Below are positions 43,842 to 57,180 of a stretch of 64,000 nt of DNA, in pieces. The stretch is from CAVQCJ01 sp963849365 (lineage in GTDB: Bacteria; Actinomycetota; Actinomycetes; Prado026), in assembly GCA_963849365.1 (NCBI GenBank), contig CAWKHA010000004.1, forward strand, positions 310,001 to 374,000. The letters are read 5' to 3'. The translations under genes were made by a program, and so were the position numbers. A model generated the notes under the pieces. That model did no database searches. It saw only the letters and a list, made by a program, of their open reading frames with translations, and had not been told where the DNA came from. Numbering within the stretch: position 1 is the stretch's first letter; each line of letters begins with the position of its first letter.

Positions 43842-44718
43842 CCGGTCCGGCTGCTCCGGCTCCTGCCGGGCGGGCATCTCCACGAGCGCCCAGGCGCCGA
43901 CGAACAGCACCCACTTGGACATGTACGACATCCAGATGAGCACGCCCACCGTGGCGGCGAACGTCCCGTAGATCACGTTGTGCGAGGCGGCCGCGATGAT
44001 CAGCCCGGCCAGCTGCTTGAGCACCTCGAAGCCGAACGCCGCCACCGCCGCGGTGACCAGCAGGCGGCGCCCGCGCAGCCGCGGGTCCGGCACCACGTGG
44101 TAGAGCGCCCACCCGACCGCCAGGTCCGTGGCCAGCGCGGCCAGCAGCGTGAGCAACCGGAGCAGGTTCGGCATGTGGGTGGTACCGAGCAGGTCCGCCA
44201 GCAGCCCCGTGGCCAGCTGCGTGATCAGGGACAGCGCGATCGAGGCGAGCACCGCGGCGCCGAGCAGCGCGAGCGTGGCCGAGTCGCGCAGCACGCCGGT
44301 CAGGTAGGGCACCGAGCGCGGCGGCAACCCGGCCAGGACGGTGAGCGAGCGGCGCAGCGCGCCCACCCACCGGACACCCGCGTACAGCATGACCGCGAGA
44401 CCGATGATGCCGACCGTCAGGCTGGCGTTGACCATGGCGTCGACGTTGACGTTGGGCATGAGCTGGGTGATCTGCTGGCGCACGGTCTCGTCCACGGACG
44501 GCACGACCTTCGACAGGATCGAGGTCACGCCGAGCGCCACCGCCACCAGCGGGAAGAGCGCGAGGAAGCCGTAGTAGGTCATCCCCGCCGACAGCAACGA
44601 GCCCTGGGCGTACAGGTAGCTGTCGACGGCGCGGACGAGGCGGTCGGCGAAACGCCAGCGGTCCTGCACCCGGGCGAGCAGGGCGCGGGTCCACGCCAGG
44701 AGTGAGGCGCCGCGCGCG

Positions 44719-44744
<26 letters not shown>
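43692..44744 (-). CDS. YihY/virulence factor BrkB family membrane protein
   Basis: 350 residues; GTG 44744 overlaps the RNA ligase end by 26 bp. Six membrane segments follow SYLYAQGSLLSAGMTYYGFLALFPLVAVALG, the BrkB signature. The conserved ASHNVIYGTFAATVGVLIWMSYMSKWVLFVGAWA closes the core. A 60-residue hydrophilic Pro/Gln-rich tail is added and lies over the dacB 3' end. Function of this widespread family is unresolved; nuclease claims (RNase BN) were withdrawn. Confidence 0.87.
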
Positions 44745-47648
<2,904 letters not shown>

Positions 47649-48872
47649 TCAGCCCGCCGAGGCCATGGCGGCCCGCAGGTTCTCCTCGATCGCGGCGAGG
47701 AACTCCTGCGTGGTCTGCCACGGCTGGTCCGGGCCGACCAGCATGGCCAGGTCCTTGGTCATCGCACCGGACTCGACAGTGCGCACGCACACCTGCTCCA
47801 GCGTGCGGGCGAACCGGGTCACCTCCGGCGTGCCGTCCAGCGTCCCGCGGTGGGCCAGCCCCTGCGTCCAGGCGAAGATCGACGCGATGGGGTTGGTCGA
47901 GGTGGGCTGGCCCTGCTGGTGCTGGCGGTAGTGCCGGGTCACGGTGCCGTGCGCCGCCTCCGCCTCGACGGTGCGGCCGTCGGGCGTCATGAGCACGCTG
48001 GTCATCAGGCCGAGCGAGCCGAAACCCTGCGCCACGGTGTCGCTCTGGACGTCGCCGTCGTAGTTCTTGCAGGCCCAGAGGTAGCCGCCCTCCCACTTGA
48101 GCGCGGCGGCCACCATGTCGTCGATGAGCCGGTGCTCGTACGTCAGCCCGGCGGCGGCGAAGTCCGCGGCGAACTCGGCCTCGTACACCTCGGCGAAGAG
48201 GTCCTTGAAGCGTCCGTCGTACGCCTTGAGGATCGTGTTCTTGGTCGACAGGTACACCGGGTAGCCCCGGGCCAGGCCGTAGCGCATCGAGGCCCGGGCG
48301 AAGTCACGGATCGAGTCGTCGAGGTTGTACATCGCCAGCGCGACACCGGGCCCGGGGAAGTCGTAGACCTCCAGCTCCATCGGCTCGGACCCGTCCTTGG
48401 GCGTGAACGTCAGCGTGAGCGCCCCGGCACCGGGGATCCGCACGTCGGTCGCGCGGTACTGGTCGCCGAACGCGTGACGGCCGACCACGATGGGCTTGGT
48501 CCAGCCCGGCACCAGCCGCGGGATGTTGCTGATGATGATCGGCTCGCGGAAGATCACCCCGCCGAGGATGTTGCGGATCGTGCCGTTCGGCGACCGCCAC
48601 ATCTTCTTCAGGCCGAACTCCGCGACCCGGGCCTCGTCCGGGGTGATCGTGGCGCACTTGACCCCGACCCCGTGCCGCCGGATGGCCTCGGCGGCGTCCA
48701 CGGTGACCTGGTCGTCGGTCGCGTCGCGGTGCTCGATGCTCAGGTCGTAGTACTCCAGGTCGATGTCGAGGTAGGGCAGCACCAGCTGCTCGCGGATGGC
48801 GTGCCAGATGATGCGCGTCATCTCGTCGCCGTCGAGCTCGACGACGGTGCCCTCGACCTTGATCTTGCTCAT
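47649..48872 (-). CDS. icd: NADP-dependent isocitrate dehydrogenase
   Basis: 407 residues; ATG with GCGGAGA 6 nt upstream. This is the homodimeric eukaryote-like class: [34 protein letters not shown] (isocitrate site) and [16 protein letters not shown] (NADP site, with His and Arg that favour NADP). It converts isocitrate to 2-oxoglutarate in the TCA cycle. It is 16 bp after mdh on the same strand, so the two are probably co-transcribed. Confidence 0.95.
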   Translation of the reverse strand: MSKIKVEGTVVELDGDEMTRIIWHAIREQLVLPYLDIDLEYYDLSIEHRDATDDQVTVDAAEAIRRHGVGVKCATITPDEARVAEFGLKKMWRSPNGTIRNILGGVIFREPIIISNIPRLVPGWTKPIVVGRHAFGDQYRATDVRIPGAGALTLTFTPKDGSEPMELEVYDFPGPGVALAMYNLDDSIRDFARASMRYGLARGYPVYLSTKNTILKAYDGRFKDLFAEVYEAEFAADFAAAGLTYEHRLIDDMVAAALKWEGGYLWACKNYDGDVQSDTVAQGFGSLGLMTSVLMTPDGRTVEAEAAHGTVTRHYRQHQQGQPTSTNPIASIFAWTQGLAHRGTLDGTPEVTRFARTLEQVCVRTVESGAMTKDLAMLVGPDQPWQTTQEFLAAIEENLRAAMASAG

Positions 48873-48888
48873 CAGCGGTCTCCGCCCC

Positions 48889-49848
48889 TCACAGGTCTTT
48901 GACGTCGGCCTGCTTGGCCCGGACGGCCTCCGCGGCCTGGACCAGCCCGGCCACCTCGTCGGCGGTCAGGTCGGTCTCGACGACCTTGCGCACGCCCTCG
49001 CGGCCGATCTGCGCCTCCACCCCGAGGTACACCCCGAAGATCCCGTACTCCCCGTCGACCCACGCGCACACCGGCATCACCGCGCCGGCGTCGTCGTGCA
49101 CCGCCCGCGCCATCCGCGCGGCGGCCGCCGACGGCGCGTAGTACGCGGAGCCGGTCTTGAGCAGGGCCACCACCTCGGCACCGCCGTTTCGGGTCCTGGT
49201 GACCAGCTCGTCGATGCGTTCGGCGGGCATGACGTCGGCCAGCGGCTTCCCGTCGACCGTGCAGCGCGAGGGCACCGGCACCATGGTGTCGCCGTGCGAG
49301 CCCAGCGTGAGGGTGCGCACGCTGCCGACCGGCACGTCGAGCGCCTCGGCGACGAAGTACGTGAAGCGCGCGGTGTCCAGCATGCCCGCCTGGCCCATGA
49401 CCCGGTGCCGCGGGAAGCCGGTCGCGAGCTGGGTGAGCGCGGTCATCTCGTCGAGCGGGTTGGACACGACGATCACCACGGCGTCCGGCGAGTGCGCCGC
49501 GACGTTCTCGGCGACCCCGCGGACGATGCGCGCGTTGGTCTCGATGAGGTCCATGCGGCTCATCCCCGGCTTGCGGGGCAGGCCGGCGGTGATCACCACG
49601 ATGTCCGAACCGGCCGTGGCCTCGTAGCCGCCGCCGTCCGCGGTGGTGGTCCGCCCGACCACCCGGGTCTCGAAGCCCTCGACCGGGCGGGACTGGTTGA
49701 GGTCCAGCGCCAGTCCCTCGGGCTTGCCCTCGACGATGTCGGTGAGGACCACCGTGTCGAACACGTCGTACTCCGCCAGCCGTTGCGCGGTCGTCGAGCC
49801 GTAGAAGCCGGCTCCGACCACGGTCACCTTGCCGCTGCGCTCAGCCAT
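48889..49848 (-). CDS. mdh: Malate dehydrogenase (LDH-like class)
   Basis: 319 residues; ATG 49848 with GGAGAAGGG upstream is preferred over longer in-frame starts. NAD motif [18 protein letters not shown] with the acidic VVLTD selecting NAD, substrate-binding [12 protein letters not shown], and catalytic GSHGDTMVP. The Arg doublet in the mobile loop favours malate over lactate. It oxidises malate to oxaloacetate. Followed by icd. Confidence 0.93.
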   Translation of the reverse strand: MAERSGKVTVVGAGFYGSTTAQRLAEYDVFDTVVLTDIVEGKPEGLALDLNQSRPVEGFETRVVGRTTTADGGGYEATAGSDIVVITAGLPRKPGMSRMDLIETNARIVRGVAENVAAHSPDAVVIVVSNPLDEMTALTQLATGFPRHRVMGQAGMLDTARFTYFVAEALDVPVGSVRTLTLGSHGDTMVPVPSRCTVDGKPLADVMPAERIDELVTRTRNGGAEVVALLKTGSAYYAPSAAAARMARAVHDDAGAVMPVCAWVDGEYGIFGVYLGVEAQIGREGVRKVVETDLTADEVAGLVQAAEAVRAKQADVKDL

Positions 49849-49933
49849 CGCGTGCCGACCCTTCTCCACCTGCGGACCCGATATCTCGGCGTCAAGACAT
49901 CCCGGGGTCACCGTACCGGGACGCGGCCGTCGC

Positions 49934-50266
49934 TCACGAGGGCGGGGGCACGACGAGCGCGACCACCGACAGCCCCAGCCCGAGCGCCAGCAGGGTGAGC
50001 ACGTCGAAGGCGCGGCCGCGCACCCGCAGCAGGCCGAGCTGGTCGTCGGGCAGCAGTGCGCGCAACCAGGCGGCGAGCAGCACGGTCGCGGCCATCACCA
50101 GGGTGCCGCGCCGGAAGCGGTCCAGCAGGACGACGACCGCGAGCCCGGCGAGGACGCCGGCGCACAGCAGCGCGAACGGCCAGTTCGCGCGCAGCGCACG
50201 CAGGACCGGGCGCAACCCGCCCTCGCCCGATCCCTCGGCTGCCACCTCGGTCCTCGCTCCGGTCAT
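49934..50266 (-). CDS. DUF3017 membrane protein
   Basis: 110 residues; ATG overlaps the transporter stop by 4 bp. A short charged N-terminus then three membrane segments; ANWPFALLCAGVLAGLAVV, RRGTLVMAATVLLAAWLRALLPD and GLLRVRGRAFDVLTLLALG match DUF3017. The family occurs in actinobacteria, often near purH/mdh, and has no known role. Confidence 0.85.
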   Translation of the reverse strand: MTGARTEVAAEGSGEGGLRPVLRALRANWPFALLCAGVLAGLAVVVLLDRFRRGTLVMAATVLLAAWLRALLPDDQLGLLRVRGRAFDVLTLLALGLGLSVVALVVPPPS

Positions 50267-51237
50267 GAGCTCGTCCGCGTCGGGCGCCCGCTCGGGCGCG
50301 GCCCTGAACGTACAGCCAGCAGGACCGCTCCCACCGTGGCCAGCGCGCCGACCACCGTCACGAGCTGCAGCGACTGGCCGGCGACCGGTGCGAGCGCGTC
50401 CAGCAGCAGCGCGCCGAACACCTGGCCGGCGACCGTGGCCAGCGTCACGACGAGCACGCCGATGGTGCGCACGACGCCGGCGACCACGGTCACGAACGCG
50501 ACGCCGAACAGGCCGCCGGTGTACAGCCACCACTGGGGTGGGAGCGCCTGCAGCTGGTGGCCGGAGGCGAGCAGGGCCGCGTCGACCACCAGCAGGACGA
50601 GCAGGCCCAGCACGAAGTTCAGCCAGGACGCGGCCACCGGCGACCCGGTCGCCCGCCCGACCTGTCCGTTCAGCGCCGACTGCACCGACACCGCGACGCC
50701 GGCCGCCACGCACAGCACGACCAGACCGGGGGCGAACAAGGCCGAGCCGAAGCTGCCGGAGACGGCGAGCACCACGGCCGCGACCGCGATCCCGGCCGCG
50801 ACCGCCCGGCGGGCCGTCACCGGCTGCGGTCCGGCCGGTCCCAGACCGACCTTGTCGACCAGCAGGCCCGACGCGGTCTGCCCGCCCACGACCGCAACGG
50901 TGAAGACCGCGACTCCGACGGTAGGGACGCTCGCACTCTGGCTCAGGATGAGGAAGGCCCCGCCCAGCCCGCCCAGGCACTGCCACGTCGCGAGCCGCCG
51001 GGCCCGGACGGCGGGCAGCAGCGCGGCGAGCGCGGCCCGCTGCGGGCGGGCGACCAGCACCCACGCGCTCAGTGCGACCAGCCCGACGACGAAGTTCGCC
51101 GTCGCGGCGAGCGCGCCCCCCGGGAAGCCGCCGCCGAGCTGCTCGGCGAGGTCCCCGTTGAACCGGGCCTGCAGGGCGACGATGGCGCCGACGACGAACG
51201 CGGCGGCGGTCGCCAGGACGCTCCCGCCGGCTCTCAC
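50263..51237 (-). CDS. DMT-superfamily YdcZ-type transporter
   Basis: 324 residues with ten hydrophobic segments in two homologous halves: LQARFNGDLAEQLGGGFPGGALAATANFVVGL and VQSALNGQVGRATGSPVAASWLNFVLGL repeat the same pattern, the mark of YdcZ/DUF606 EamA-like proteins. The substrate is unknown. GTG overlaps the DUF3291 stop by 4 bp. Confidence 0.87.
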   Translation of the reverse strand: MRAGGSVLATAAAFVVGAIVALQARFNGDLAEQLGGGFPGGALAATANFVVGLVALSAWVLVARPQRAALAALLPAVRARRLATWQCLGGLGGAFLILSQSASVPTVGVAVFTVAVVGGQTASGLLVDKVGLGPAGPQPVTARRAVAAGIAVAAVVLAVSGSFGSALFAPGLVVLCVAAGVAVSVQSALNGQVGRATGSPVAASWLNFVLGLLVLLVVDAALLASGHQLQALPPQWWLYTGGLFGVAFVTVVAGVVRTIGVLVVTLATVAGQVFGALLLDALAPVAGQSLQLVTVVGALATVGAVLLAVRSGPRPSGRPTRTSS

Positions 51238-51713
51238 CCGGGCACCGGGAAGGGGACCCGCAGGGTGAACGCCTCCGGCCCGGGTCCGTCGCGTTCGAGC
51301 CGGGCGAGCCGCTCACCCGCCTCGACCAGGTCGGGCCGGTGCCCGGCCGGGACCCACCACAGCACCAGGTGCGGGGTGCCGAGCACGGCGAACCACTCGC
51401 GGCGCAGGCGCAGGACCGCCGCGTGCTCGGGGCCGTACACGTAGTCCCGGAGCGCCTCGACCGACGCCCAGACGCTCATGTTGACGATGACGTCCTCGCC
51501 CCACGGGCGCACGTCGGTGGCGTTCCCCGACTCGGTCTGCAGCCGCCAGACGAAGCCGGGCGCCGCGTCGGCCACGGCGTTCACCTCGTCCAGCGCGGCC
51601 ACGAAGCCGGCCAGGCGCGGGGAGTCCAACGGCTCGAGGAGGCGCGCGACGTTGAGCTGGGCCAGCTGCACGGCGAGGACGTCCGGGCGCTCAGTGGAAG
51701 AAGTGCCGGACAC
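51234..51713 (-). CDS. DUF3291 protein
   Basis: 159 residues; GTG 51713 lies inside the purH end (23 bp overlap). [47 protein letters not shown] and [17 protein letters not shown] are diagnostic of DUF3291, a ferredoxin-like alpha/beta fold related to antibiotic biosynthesis monooxygenases. Activity is unknown. Confidence 0.83.
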   Translation of the reverse strand: MSGTSSTERPDVLAVQLAQLNVARLLEPLDSPRLAGFVAALDEVNAVADAAPGFVWRLQTESGNATDVRPWGEDVIVNMSVWASVEALRDYVYGPEHAAVLRLRREWFAVLGTPHLVLWWVPAGHRPDLVEAGERLARLERDGPGPEAFTLRVPFPVPG

Positions 51714-53289
51714 CGGTGAAGTACATCGTGACGCCCGCGGCCTCGGCAGCGGCCACGACCTCGTCGTCGCGCACCGACCCGCCCGGCTGCACGATCGCGC
51801 GCACGCCCGCCGCGATGAGCACCTCCGGGCCGTCCGGGAACGGGAAGAACGCGTCCGACGCGGCCACCGAGCCGCGGGCCCGGTCCTGTCCGGCCCGCTC
51901 GACGGCGAGCCGGGCCGAGTCGACCCGGTTGACCTGGCCCATTCCGACGCCGACGGTCGCGCCGTCCACGGCGAGCACGATCGCGTTGGACTTCACCGAC
52001 CGGCAGGCCCGCCAGGCGAACCCCAGGTCGGAGCGGGTGGCGTCGTCGGCCGGCACGCCGGTGGCCAGCGTCCAGCTCTCCGGCTCGTCGCCGTCCTCGT
52101 CGACCACGTCTGTCGTCTGCATCAGCAGCCCGCCGCTGACCGGCCGCCACTCCACGCCGCGTCCGGGGTGCCGCCCGTCGCAGCGCAGCAGCCGCACGTT
52201 CTTGCGCTGGGTCAGCACCTCGAGCGCGTCGTCGTCGAACGCCGGCGCCACCACGACCTCGGTGAAGACGTCGCCGATCGCCTCGGCCATCGCCCGCGTC
52301 ACCGGCCGGTTCGTCGCCACCACGCCGCCGAACGCCGACACCGGGTCGCAGTCGAACGCCTTCGTGTACGCGTCGGCGATGTCCACCCCGACGGCGATGC
52401 CGCACGGGTTCGCGTGCTTGATGATCGCCACCGCCGGCTCGGCGAAGTCGTACGCCGCCCGCCGGGCCGCGTCCGCGTCGACGTAGTTGTTGTAGGACAT
52501 CTCCTTGCCGTGCAGCTGCTCGGCCTGCGCCAGGCCGGGCGCGCTGTGCTCGGCGACGTACAGCGCGGCCTCCTGGTGCGGGTTCTCGCCGTAGCGCAGC
52601 ACCGAGCCGCGCTGCCACGCCGCGCCGACCCACCCCGGGAACCGCTGGGCACCCGGCGCCAGGGCGCTCCCCATCCAGGACGCGACCGCGATGTCGTACG
52701 ACGCGGTGTGCGTGAACGCCTCCACGGCGAGCCGCGCGCGCTGCGCCAGCGTGAAGCCGCCGGCCGCGACCGCCTCGAGCACCTCGCCGTACCGCTGCGG
52801 GGACACGACCACCGCCACGCTCGGGTGGTTCTTGGCCGCCGCCCGGACCATCGTGGGGCCGCCGATGTCGATCTGCTCCACGCACTCGTCGGGGGTCGCG
52901 CCCGAGCGGACGGTGTCGGCGAAGGGGTACAGGTTCACGACGACGAGCTCGAACGGGTCGATGCCCAGCTCGGCCAGCTGGCGGGCGTGGTCCGCCTTGC
53001 GCAGGTCCGCGAGGATCCCGGCGTGCACCCGCGGGTGCAGCGTCTTGACCCGGCCCTCCAGGCACTCCGGGAAGCCGGTGAGGTCGGCGACCTGCGTGAC
53101 CGGCACGCCCAGCTCGGCGATCGCCGACGCAGTCGAACCGGTCGACACGATCTGCACGCCGGCCCTGGCGAGCCCCAGCGCGAGCTCGGGCAGGCCGGAC
53201 TTGTCGTACACGCTGATCAGCGCACGCCGGACCCGCCTGCGCTCGTCGGCGCCGGTCGCGGCGCTGCCCTGGGAGCTCTCGTCGCTCAC
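51691..53289 (-). CDS. purH: Bifunctional AICAR formyltransferase/IMP cyclohydrolase
   Basis: 532 residues; GTG 53289 overlaps the purN stop by 4 bp and has GGAAGG upstream. The N-terminal IMP cyclohydrolase ([30 protein letters not shown]) is followed by the AICAR transformylase ([29 protein letters not shown]). It carries out the last two steps of purine synthesis. With purN upstream the two folate-dependent formyl transfers are encoded together. Confidence 0.95.
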   Translation of the reverse strand: MSDESSQGSAATGADERRRVRRALISVYDKSGLPELALGLARAGVQIVSTGSTASAIAELGVPVTQVADLTGFPECLEGRVKTLHPRVHAGILADLRKADHARQLAELGIDPFELVVVNLYPFADTVRSGATPDECVEQIDIGGPTMVRAAAKNHPSVAVVVSPQRYGEVLEAVAAGGFTLAQRARLAVEAFTHTASYDIAVASWMGSALAPGAQRFPGWVGAAWQRGSVLRYGENPHQEAALYVAEHSAPGLAQAEQLHGKEMSYNNYVDADAARRAAYDFAEPAVAIIKHANPCGIAVGVDIADAYTKAFDCDPVSAFGGVVATNRPVTRAMAEAIGDVFTEVVVAPAFDDDALEVLTQRKNVRLLRCDGRHPGRGVEWRPVSGGLLMQTTDVVDEDGDEPESWTLATGVPADDATRSDLGFAWRACRSVKSNAIVLAVDGATVGVGMGQVNRVDSARLAVERAGQDRARGSVAASDAFFPFPDGPEVLIAAGVRAIVQPGGSVRDDEVVAAAEAAGVTMYFTGVRHFFH

Positions 53290-53939
53290 GGAATCGTCAC
53301 CTTCCTGCCGTGGACGGACCATCCCGACCGGGCCATCCGGCCGACCGCGTCGACCAGCATCGCCCGCTCGGACGTCTTGATGCGCTCGTGCAGCGTGGCC
53401 TCGTCGTCTCCGTCACGGACGTCGACCGCAGCCTGCGCGACGATCGGCCCGGTGTCGACCCCGGCATCCACCAGGAACAGGGTCGCGCCGGTCACCTTCA
53501 CCCCGTGCGCGAGCGCGTCCCTGGCGCCGTGCATGCCGGGGAACGACGGCAGCAGCGCCGGGTGCGTGTTCACGAAGCGGCCGCCGAAACGCGCCAGGAA
53601 GTGCCCGCCGGCGAGCTTCATGAAGCCGGCGGAGACCACCAGGTCGGGCCGGTACGCGGACACGGCATCGGCGAGCGCCCGGTCCCACCCGGCCCGGTCC
53701 GGATGGTCGGCGAGCGGCAGCACGAACGTCGGGACGCCGGCCCGCCCGGCCCGCTCAAGGGCGGCGATGCCCGCCCTGTCGGCGCCGACCGCGACGACCT
53801 GCGCGCCGTAGCCGGGGTCCGCGCACGCCTCCAGCAGGGCTTGCAGGTTCGTCCCGCTGCCGGAGACCAGCACCACCAGGCGCGCCGGTGCGGCCGGGGC
53901 GGGTACGGCCAGGTCGGGCTGGTCGGGCTGGTCGGGCAC
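53286..53939 (-). CDS. purN: Phosphoribosylglycinamide formyltransferase
   Basis: 217 residues. It has [33 protein letters not shown], the catalytic Asn/His in [17 protein letters not shown], and [12 protein letters not shown] with the catalytic Asp. It transfers formyl from 10-formyl-tetrahydrofolate to GAR. GTG without a ribosome site; TAGCGT 6 nt upstream overlaps the DUF6350 stop, suggesting a leaderless promoter. Coupled to purH. Confidence 0.94.
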   Translation of the reverse strand: MPDQPDQPDLAVPAPAAPARLVVLVSGSGTNLQALLEACADPGYGAQVVAVGADRAGIAALERAGRAGVPTFVLPLADHPDRAGWDRALADAVSAYRPDLVVSAGFMKLAGGHFLARFGGRFVNTHPALLPSFPGMHGARDALAHGVKVTGATLFLVDAGVDTGPIVAQAAVDVRDGDDEATLHERIKTSERAMLVDAVGRMARSGWSVHGRKVTIP

Positions 53940-53948
53940 GGGCGCACG

Positions 53949-55205
53949 CTACCGGTCGGTCTTGCCACCTCCGGGTCGGGGGACGTGGGCGGCGAGGCTC
54001 CGGCCGAACCCGCCGATGCGCCGGCCCGCGGCCACCAGCCGGGCCCGGTGCCGGCAGCCCTCGTAGGCGACCAGGGCCGCGACCGCTCCCACCTCGACCG
54101 CGGTCGCCACCGCCACCCGCAGTGCGTCCGGCCCGAGCTCGGTCATCCGCGCCGCGCCGATCGACCCCGAGCTCAGCAGCACGAGGACGCCGAGCCCCAC
54201 CCCGGCGAGGGCTCCGGAGGCCAGCGCCTCCACCGCGGTGCGGCCCGGGGTCGGCGCCGGGCGCCGGGCGGCCAGCCAGCCCACCGCCAGGCCGGCCAGC
54301 GGCGGCACTGAGAGCGCCACCATCGACGCGCCCGGTGCGTGCCCGGTGTCCGGGAGGGCGCCGAGCAGGGGCAGCGCCGGTACCGGCCCGAGCAGGACGC
54401 CCGACGGCGCGACCGCGGTCCCCACGCCGACCGCGAAGCCGGGACCGACCGCGTACGCAGCCGCCCAGACCACGGCGGTGGGAACGCAGAGCAGGCCGAG
54501 CAGCAGCAGTGCCAGCCCGCCGGCCGCCCCCACGTGCAGCGAGCCGGCCAGATCGCTGACCCGGCCGAAGTGCGCCAGCAGCGACCCGGCCACCAGCGCG
54601 GCACCGCCGCCCAGCAGCACGGCCAGCCCGGCCGCGGCACCGCGCAGGACGGGCACCGCCTGCTCGGGCAGCACGTCCCACAGGTCGGACCACAGGCCGG
54701 CACCGTGCACCGTCCCGCAGCCGCCCGCGACCAGCGCGAGGGCGGTGGCGCCGACGAGCACGCTGCCCACCTCGGCGGCCGATCCGCGCTGCGCGCTCGC
54801 CGAGGCCACCACCGCGGCCCCGATCCCGTACGCCAGCGCCATCGTCACGGTCGCGGCCGCCGCCGCGGGCAGCGCCTCCGCGGCCACCCGCCCGGCCCAG
54901 CGGCCCGAGCGGAACAGCGCAACGACCGGCACCGCCACCAGACCCAGCGGTACCAGGTCGATGGTCCCGGTGGACAGGACGATGCTGCCGTGGTTCGCGG
55001 CGAGCCAGGTCAGCACGCCGCCGTGCACCGCATCGCCGGAGCTCGCCGCGCCGTGCGCGGCGAGCAGCCACACCAGCAGGACCGTGACGACACACACGGC
55101 CAGGCCGACCACCGCGGCCCAGACCGCGGCGACCGCGCCGGTGACGACCGGCGAACGCAACGCAGGGACTACACCGGGGCGGGTCGTCTCCTCGAGCTGC
55201 GCCAT
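53949..55205 (-). CDS. DUF6350 multi-pass membrane protein
   Basis: 418 residues (ATG 55205; GTG 55208 is one codon earlier). There are about ten membrane segments rich in Ala/Val/Leu, with LAANHGSIVLSTGTIDLVPLGL and LLVHFGRVSDLAGSLHVG-like conserved stretches. It is encoded just before purN in many actinobacteria, where it is called DUF6350. No transporter or enzyme motif is visible. The end of the gene abuts the purN promoter. Confidence 0.8.
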   Translation of the reverse strand: MAQLEETTRPGVVPALRSPVVTGAVAAVWAAVVGLAVCVVTVLLVWLLAAHGAASSGDAVHGGVLTWLAANHGSIVLSTGTIDLVPLGLVAVPVVALFRSGRWAGRVAAEALPAAAAATVTMALAYGIGAAVVASASAQRGSAAEVGSVLVGATALALVAGGCGTVHGAGLWSDLWDVLPEQAVPVLRGAAAGLAVLLGGGAALVAGSLLAHFGRVSDLAGSLHVGAAGGLALLLLGLLCVPTAVVWAAAYAVGPGFAVGVGTAVAPSGVLLGPVPALPLLGALPDTGHAPGASMVALSVPPLAGLAVGWLAARRPAPTPGRTAVEALASGALAGVGLGVLVLLSSGSIGAARMTELGPDALRVAVATAVEVGAVAALVAYEGCRHRARLVAAGRRIGGFGRSLAAHVPRPGGGKTDR

Positions 55206-55275
55206 CACCTCGGCATCGTCGCAAACCGGACACGCGCTGCCGGGTTGCCGCGCCGCCGGTCGGGCTTCGTCGGGG

Positions 55276-56163
55276 TCAGTGGGCGAGCGCCGCGCGCATG
55301 GCGTCCAGATGTTCCGGCGTCGACCCGCAGCAGGCGCCGATCAGGTCCACGCCCGCGGCCCGCAGGCGCAGCGCGTGGTCGGCCATGTCCGCCGGGCGCT
55401 TGTCGTACTCGAAGTGGTCGCCGACCGGCACCGGAAGGCCGGCGTTCGACTGCGCGACGAGGAGCAGCCCGTCGGGGCGCACCGCGGCCATCTGCCCGAC
55501 GATGATCTCCATCTCGTCGGGTCCGCGGCCGCAGTTGGCCCCGACCGCGGTCACGCCGAGCGCTCCGAGGGCGCGGACCGCTGCTGCCGGGCTCACGCCC
55601 ATCATCGTGTGCAGGTTGGTGTCGAAGCTGAGCGTCGCGATGACCGGCAGTCCCGGGGCGAGCTCGTGCACCGCGCGGACGGCGGCCTCGGCCTCGGAGA
55701 GATCGCTCATCGTCTCGACCAGCACGAGGTCGATGCCGCCCGCCAGCAGGCCGCGGAGCTGTTCGGCGAAGAACGCCTGGGCGCCGGCCGACGTCAGCGT
55801 GCCCAGTGGTTCCAGCAGCTCACCGGTGGGTCCCAGACCGCCGGCGACGAGCGCGCCGTACGGCTCGGCCGCCTCGCGCGCGATCCGTGCCGCGGCGGTG
55901 CTGAGCGCCTCGACCCGGTCGTCCAGCCCGTGCATCGCCAGCCGCGGGCGGGTGCCACCGAAGGAGTTGGTGGTCACGACGCGTGCGCCGGCTCGCAGGT
56001 AGCCCTCGTGCACCGCGCGGACCACATCAGGCCGTTCCACGTTCCACAGCTCCGGAGCCCCGCCGTCGTCCAGTCCGAGGTCCTGCATCATCGTGCCCAT
56101 CGCCCCGTCGAACAGGACGAACGGTTCACGGTCGAGCAGCTCCCAGAGCCTGGACGCAGTCAT
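55276..56163 (-). CDS. Homocysteine S-methyltransferase family protein
   Basis: 295 residues. TIM-barrel with LFDGAMGTMMQDLG, RVVTTNSFGGTRPRL and the zinc cysteines GANCGRGPDEM and IGACCGSTPEHLDAM. These three Cys bind zinc and activate homocysteine. Family members use betaine, S-methylmethionine or methylated corrinoid donors; the donor here is unknown. TACCCT 7 nt before ATG 56163 suggests leaderless expression. Confidence 0.88.
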   Translation of the reverse strand: MTASRLWELLDREPFVLFDGAMGTMMQDLGLDDGGAPELWNVERPDVVRAVHEGYLRAGARVVTTNSFGGTRPRLAMHGLDDRVEALSTAAARIAREAAEPYGALVAGGLGPTGELLEPLGTLTSAGAQAFFAEQLRGLLAGGIDLVLVETMSDLSEAEAAVRAVHELAPGLPVIATLSFDTNLHTMMGVSPAAAVRALGALGVTAVGANCGRGPDEMEIIVGQMAAVRPDGLLLVAQSNAGLPVPVGDHFEYDKRPADMADHALRLRAAGVDLIGACCGSTPEHLDAMRAALAH

Positions 56164-56207
56164 GCGCCCAAGGGTAGTCGGGCACAGCGTGTCGCCCCCG
56201 TTCGGAT

Positions 56208-56690
56208 TCACGCGGCGAGCAGCTCGTCCAGATGCTCGTAGCCCTCGCGGACGCCGCCCTCCATGCCGCTGGCGACCCACGCGTCGCGCGACTCGAACGA
56301 GTCGACCAGCGACGTCGAGGTCAGCCGGGTGCGCCCGTCGCCGAGGTCCGCGAAGACGAGGCGCTCCAGCGCGACCCCGTCGGGCTCGCCCTCGTACGTG
56401 AAGGTCTGGACGATGAGCTCGGACGGACGCACCTCGTGGAAGCTGCCGTGGAAGCCGAACTCGTTGCCGCCGCTGGCCATCACGTAGCGGAACGACCCGC
56501 CGGTGCGGCAGTCGTAGCGGTCGATCGTCGTCACGTGCCGGCGCGGTCCGAGCCACTGGACGACGAGCTCGGGGTCGGTGTGGGCCCGGAACACCTTCTC
56601 GGGCGGGGCGTCGAACTCTCGGGTGATCCGGACGAGGGGAACCTTCGCGTCGACCTCGATCTCGGTCTCGTGGGTGCTGGCCGTGGTCAT
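56208..56690 (-). CDS. SRPBCC (AHSA1-type) domain protein
   Basis: 160 residues; ATG overlaps the arsR stop by 4 bp and has GGAG upstream. VRITREFDAPPEKVFRAHTDPELVVQWLGPR is the classic AHSA1-like start; GGSFRYVM and GVREGYEHLDELLA close the fold. Ligand unknown. Second gene of an ArsR-SRPBCC operon, in the reverse gene order to the pair at 1233-2006. Confidence 0.88.
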   Translation of the reverse strand: MTTASTHETEIEVDAKVPLVRITREFDAPPEKVFRAHTDPELVVQWLGPRRHVTTIDRYDCRTGGSFRYVMASGGNEFGFHGSFHEVRPSELIVQTFTYEGEPDGVALERLVFADLGDGRTRLTSTSLVDSFESRDAWVASGMEGGVREGYEHLDELLAA

Positions 56691-57052
56691 GTCGGAGCTC
56701 CTGTCCGCGTTGGCGGGATGGGTTGGACGTCGTCCGGCATCGACCGGAGCACGTCGTCGAGACGGCGGTAGCGCTCCTCGGCCTGCCGCCGGTAACGCTC
56801 GATCCACTTGGTCATCAGGTCGAAGACTTCCGCCTCGAGGTGCACCGGACGGCGCTGCGCCTGCCGGCTGCGGCTCACCAGACCCGCGTCCTGGAGCACC
56901 TTCAAGTGCTTGGAGACGGCCTGGACGGTCACGTCGTAGGGCGCGGCCAGCTCGTTGACGGTGGCGTCGGCGACAGCCAGCCTCGCCACCATGTCCCGCC
57001 GGGTGGGATCGGCCAGGGCCGAGAACACCCGCGACAGTGGATCGGCCGCCAC
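56687..57052 (-). CDS. ArsR-family transcriptional regulator
   Basis: 121 residues; GTG with a near-perfect AAGGAGGA 6 nt upstream. Winged helix: VFSALADPTRRDMVARLAVADATVNELA and recognition helix TVQAVSKHLKVLQDAGLVSRSR. No metal-binding Cys. The promoter upstream carries tandem CAACCAnnTGGTTG dyads, so autorepression is strongly suggested. Confidence 0.9.
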   Translation of the reverse strand: MAADPLSRVFSALADPTRRDMVARLAVADATVNELAAPYDVTVQAVSKHLKVLQDAGLVSRSRQAQRRPVHLEAEVFDLMTKWIERYRRQAEERYRRLDDVLRSMPDDVQPIPPTRTGAPT

Positions 57053-57070
57053 AGCCCGTCCTCCTTGTGC

Positions 57071-57130
57071 TCAACCATTTGGTTGAATGCACGTTAGCCG
57101 CTCTGCCAACCGTTGGCAACCATCTGGTTG
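57071..57130 (-). promoter_or_regulatory. arsR-SRPBCC promoter with tandem operators
   Basis: On the minus strand TTGCCA (57114-57119), a 17-nt spacer and TAACGT (57091-57096) form a promoter. Two near-identical dyads, TCAACCA-TT-TGGTTGA (57071-57086) and CAACCA-TC-TGGTTG (57117-57130), lie 45 bp apart and bracket it; a third dyad TGCCAAC-C-GTTGGCA (57104-57118) lies between. This looks like cooperative repressor binding. Confidence 0.7.
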
Positions 57131-57180
57131 AAGAACGTCGACCGGCGGACGCAGGTCGAACCTCGACCACCCGCGGTTCG

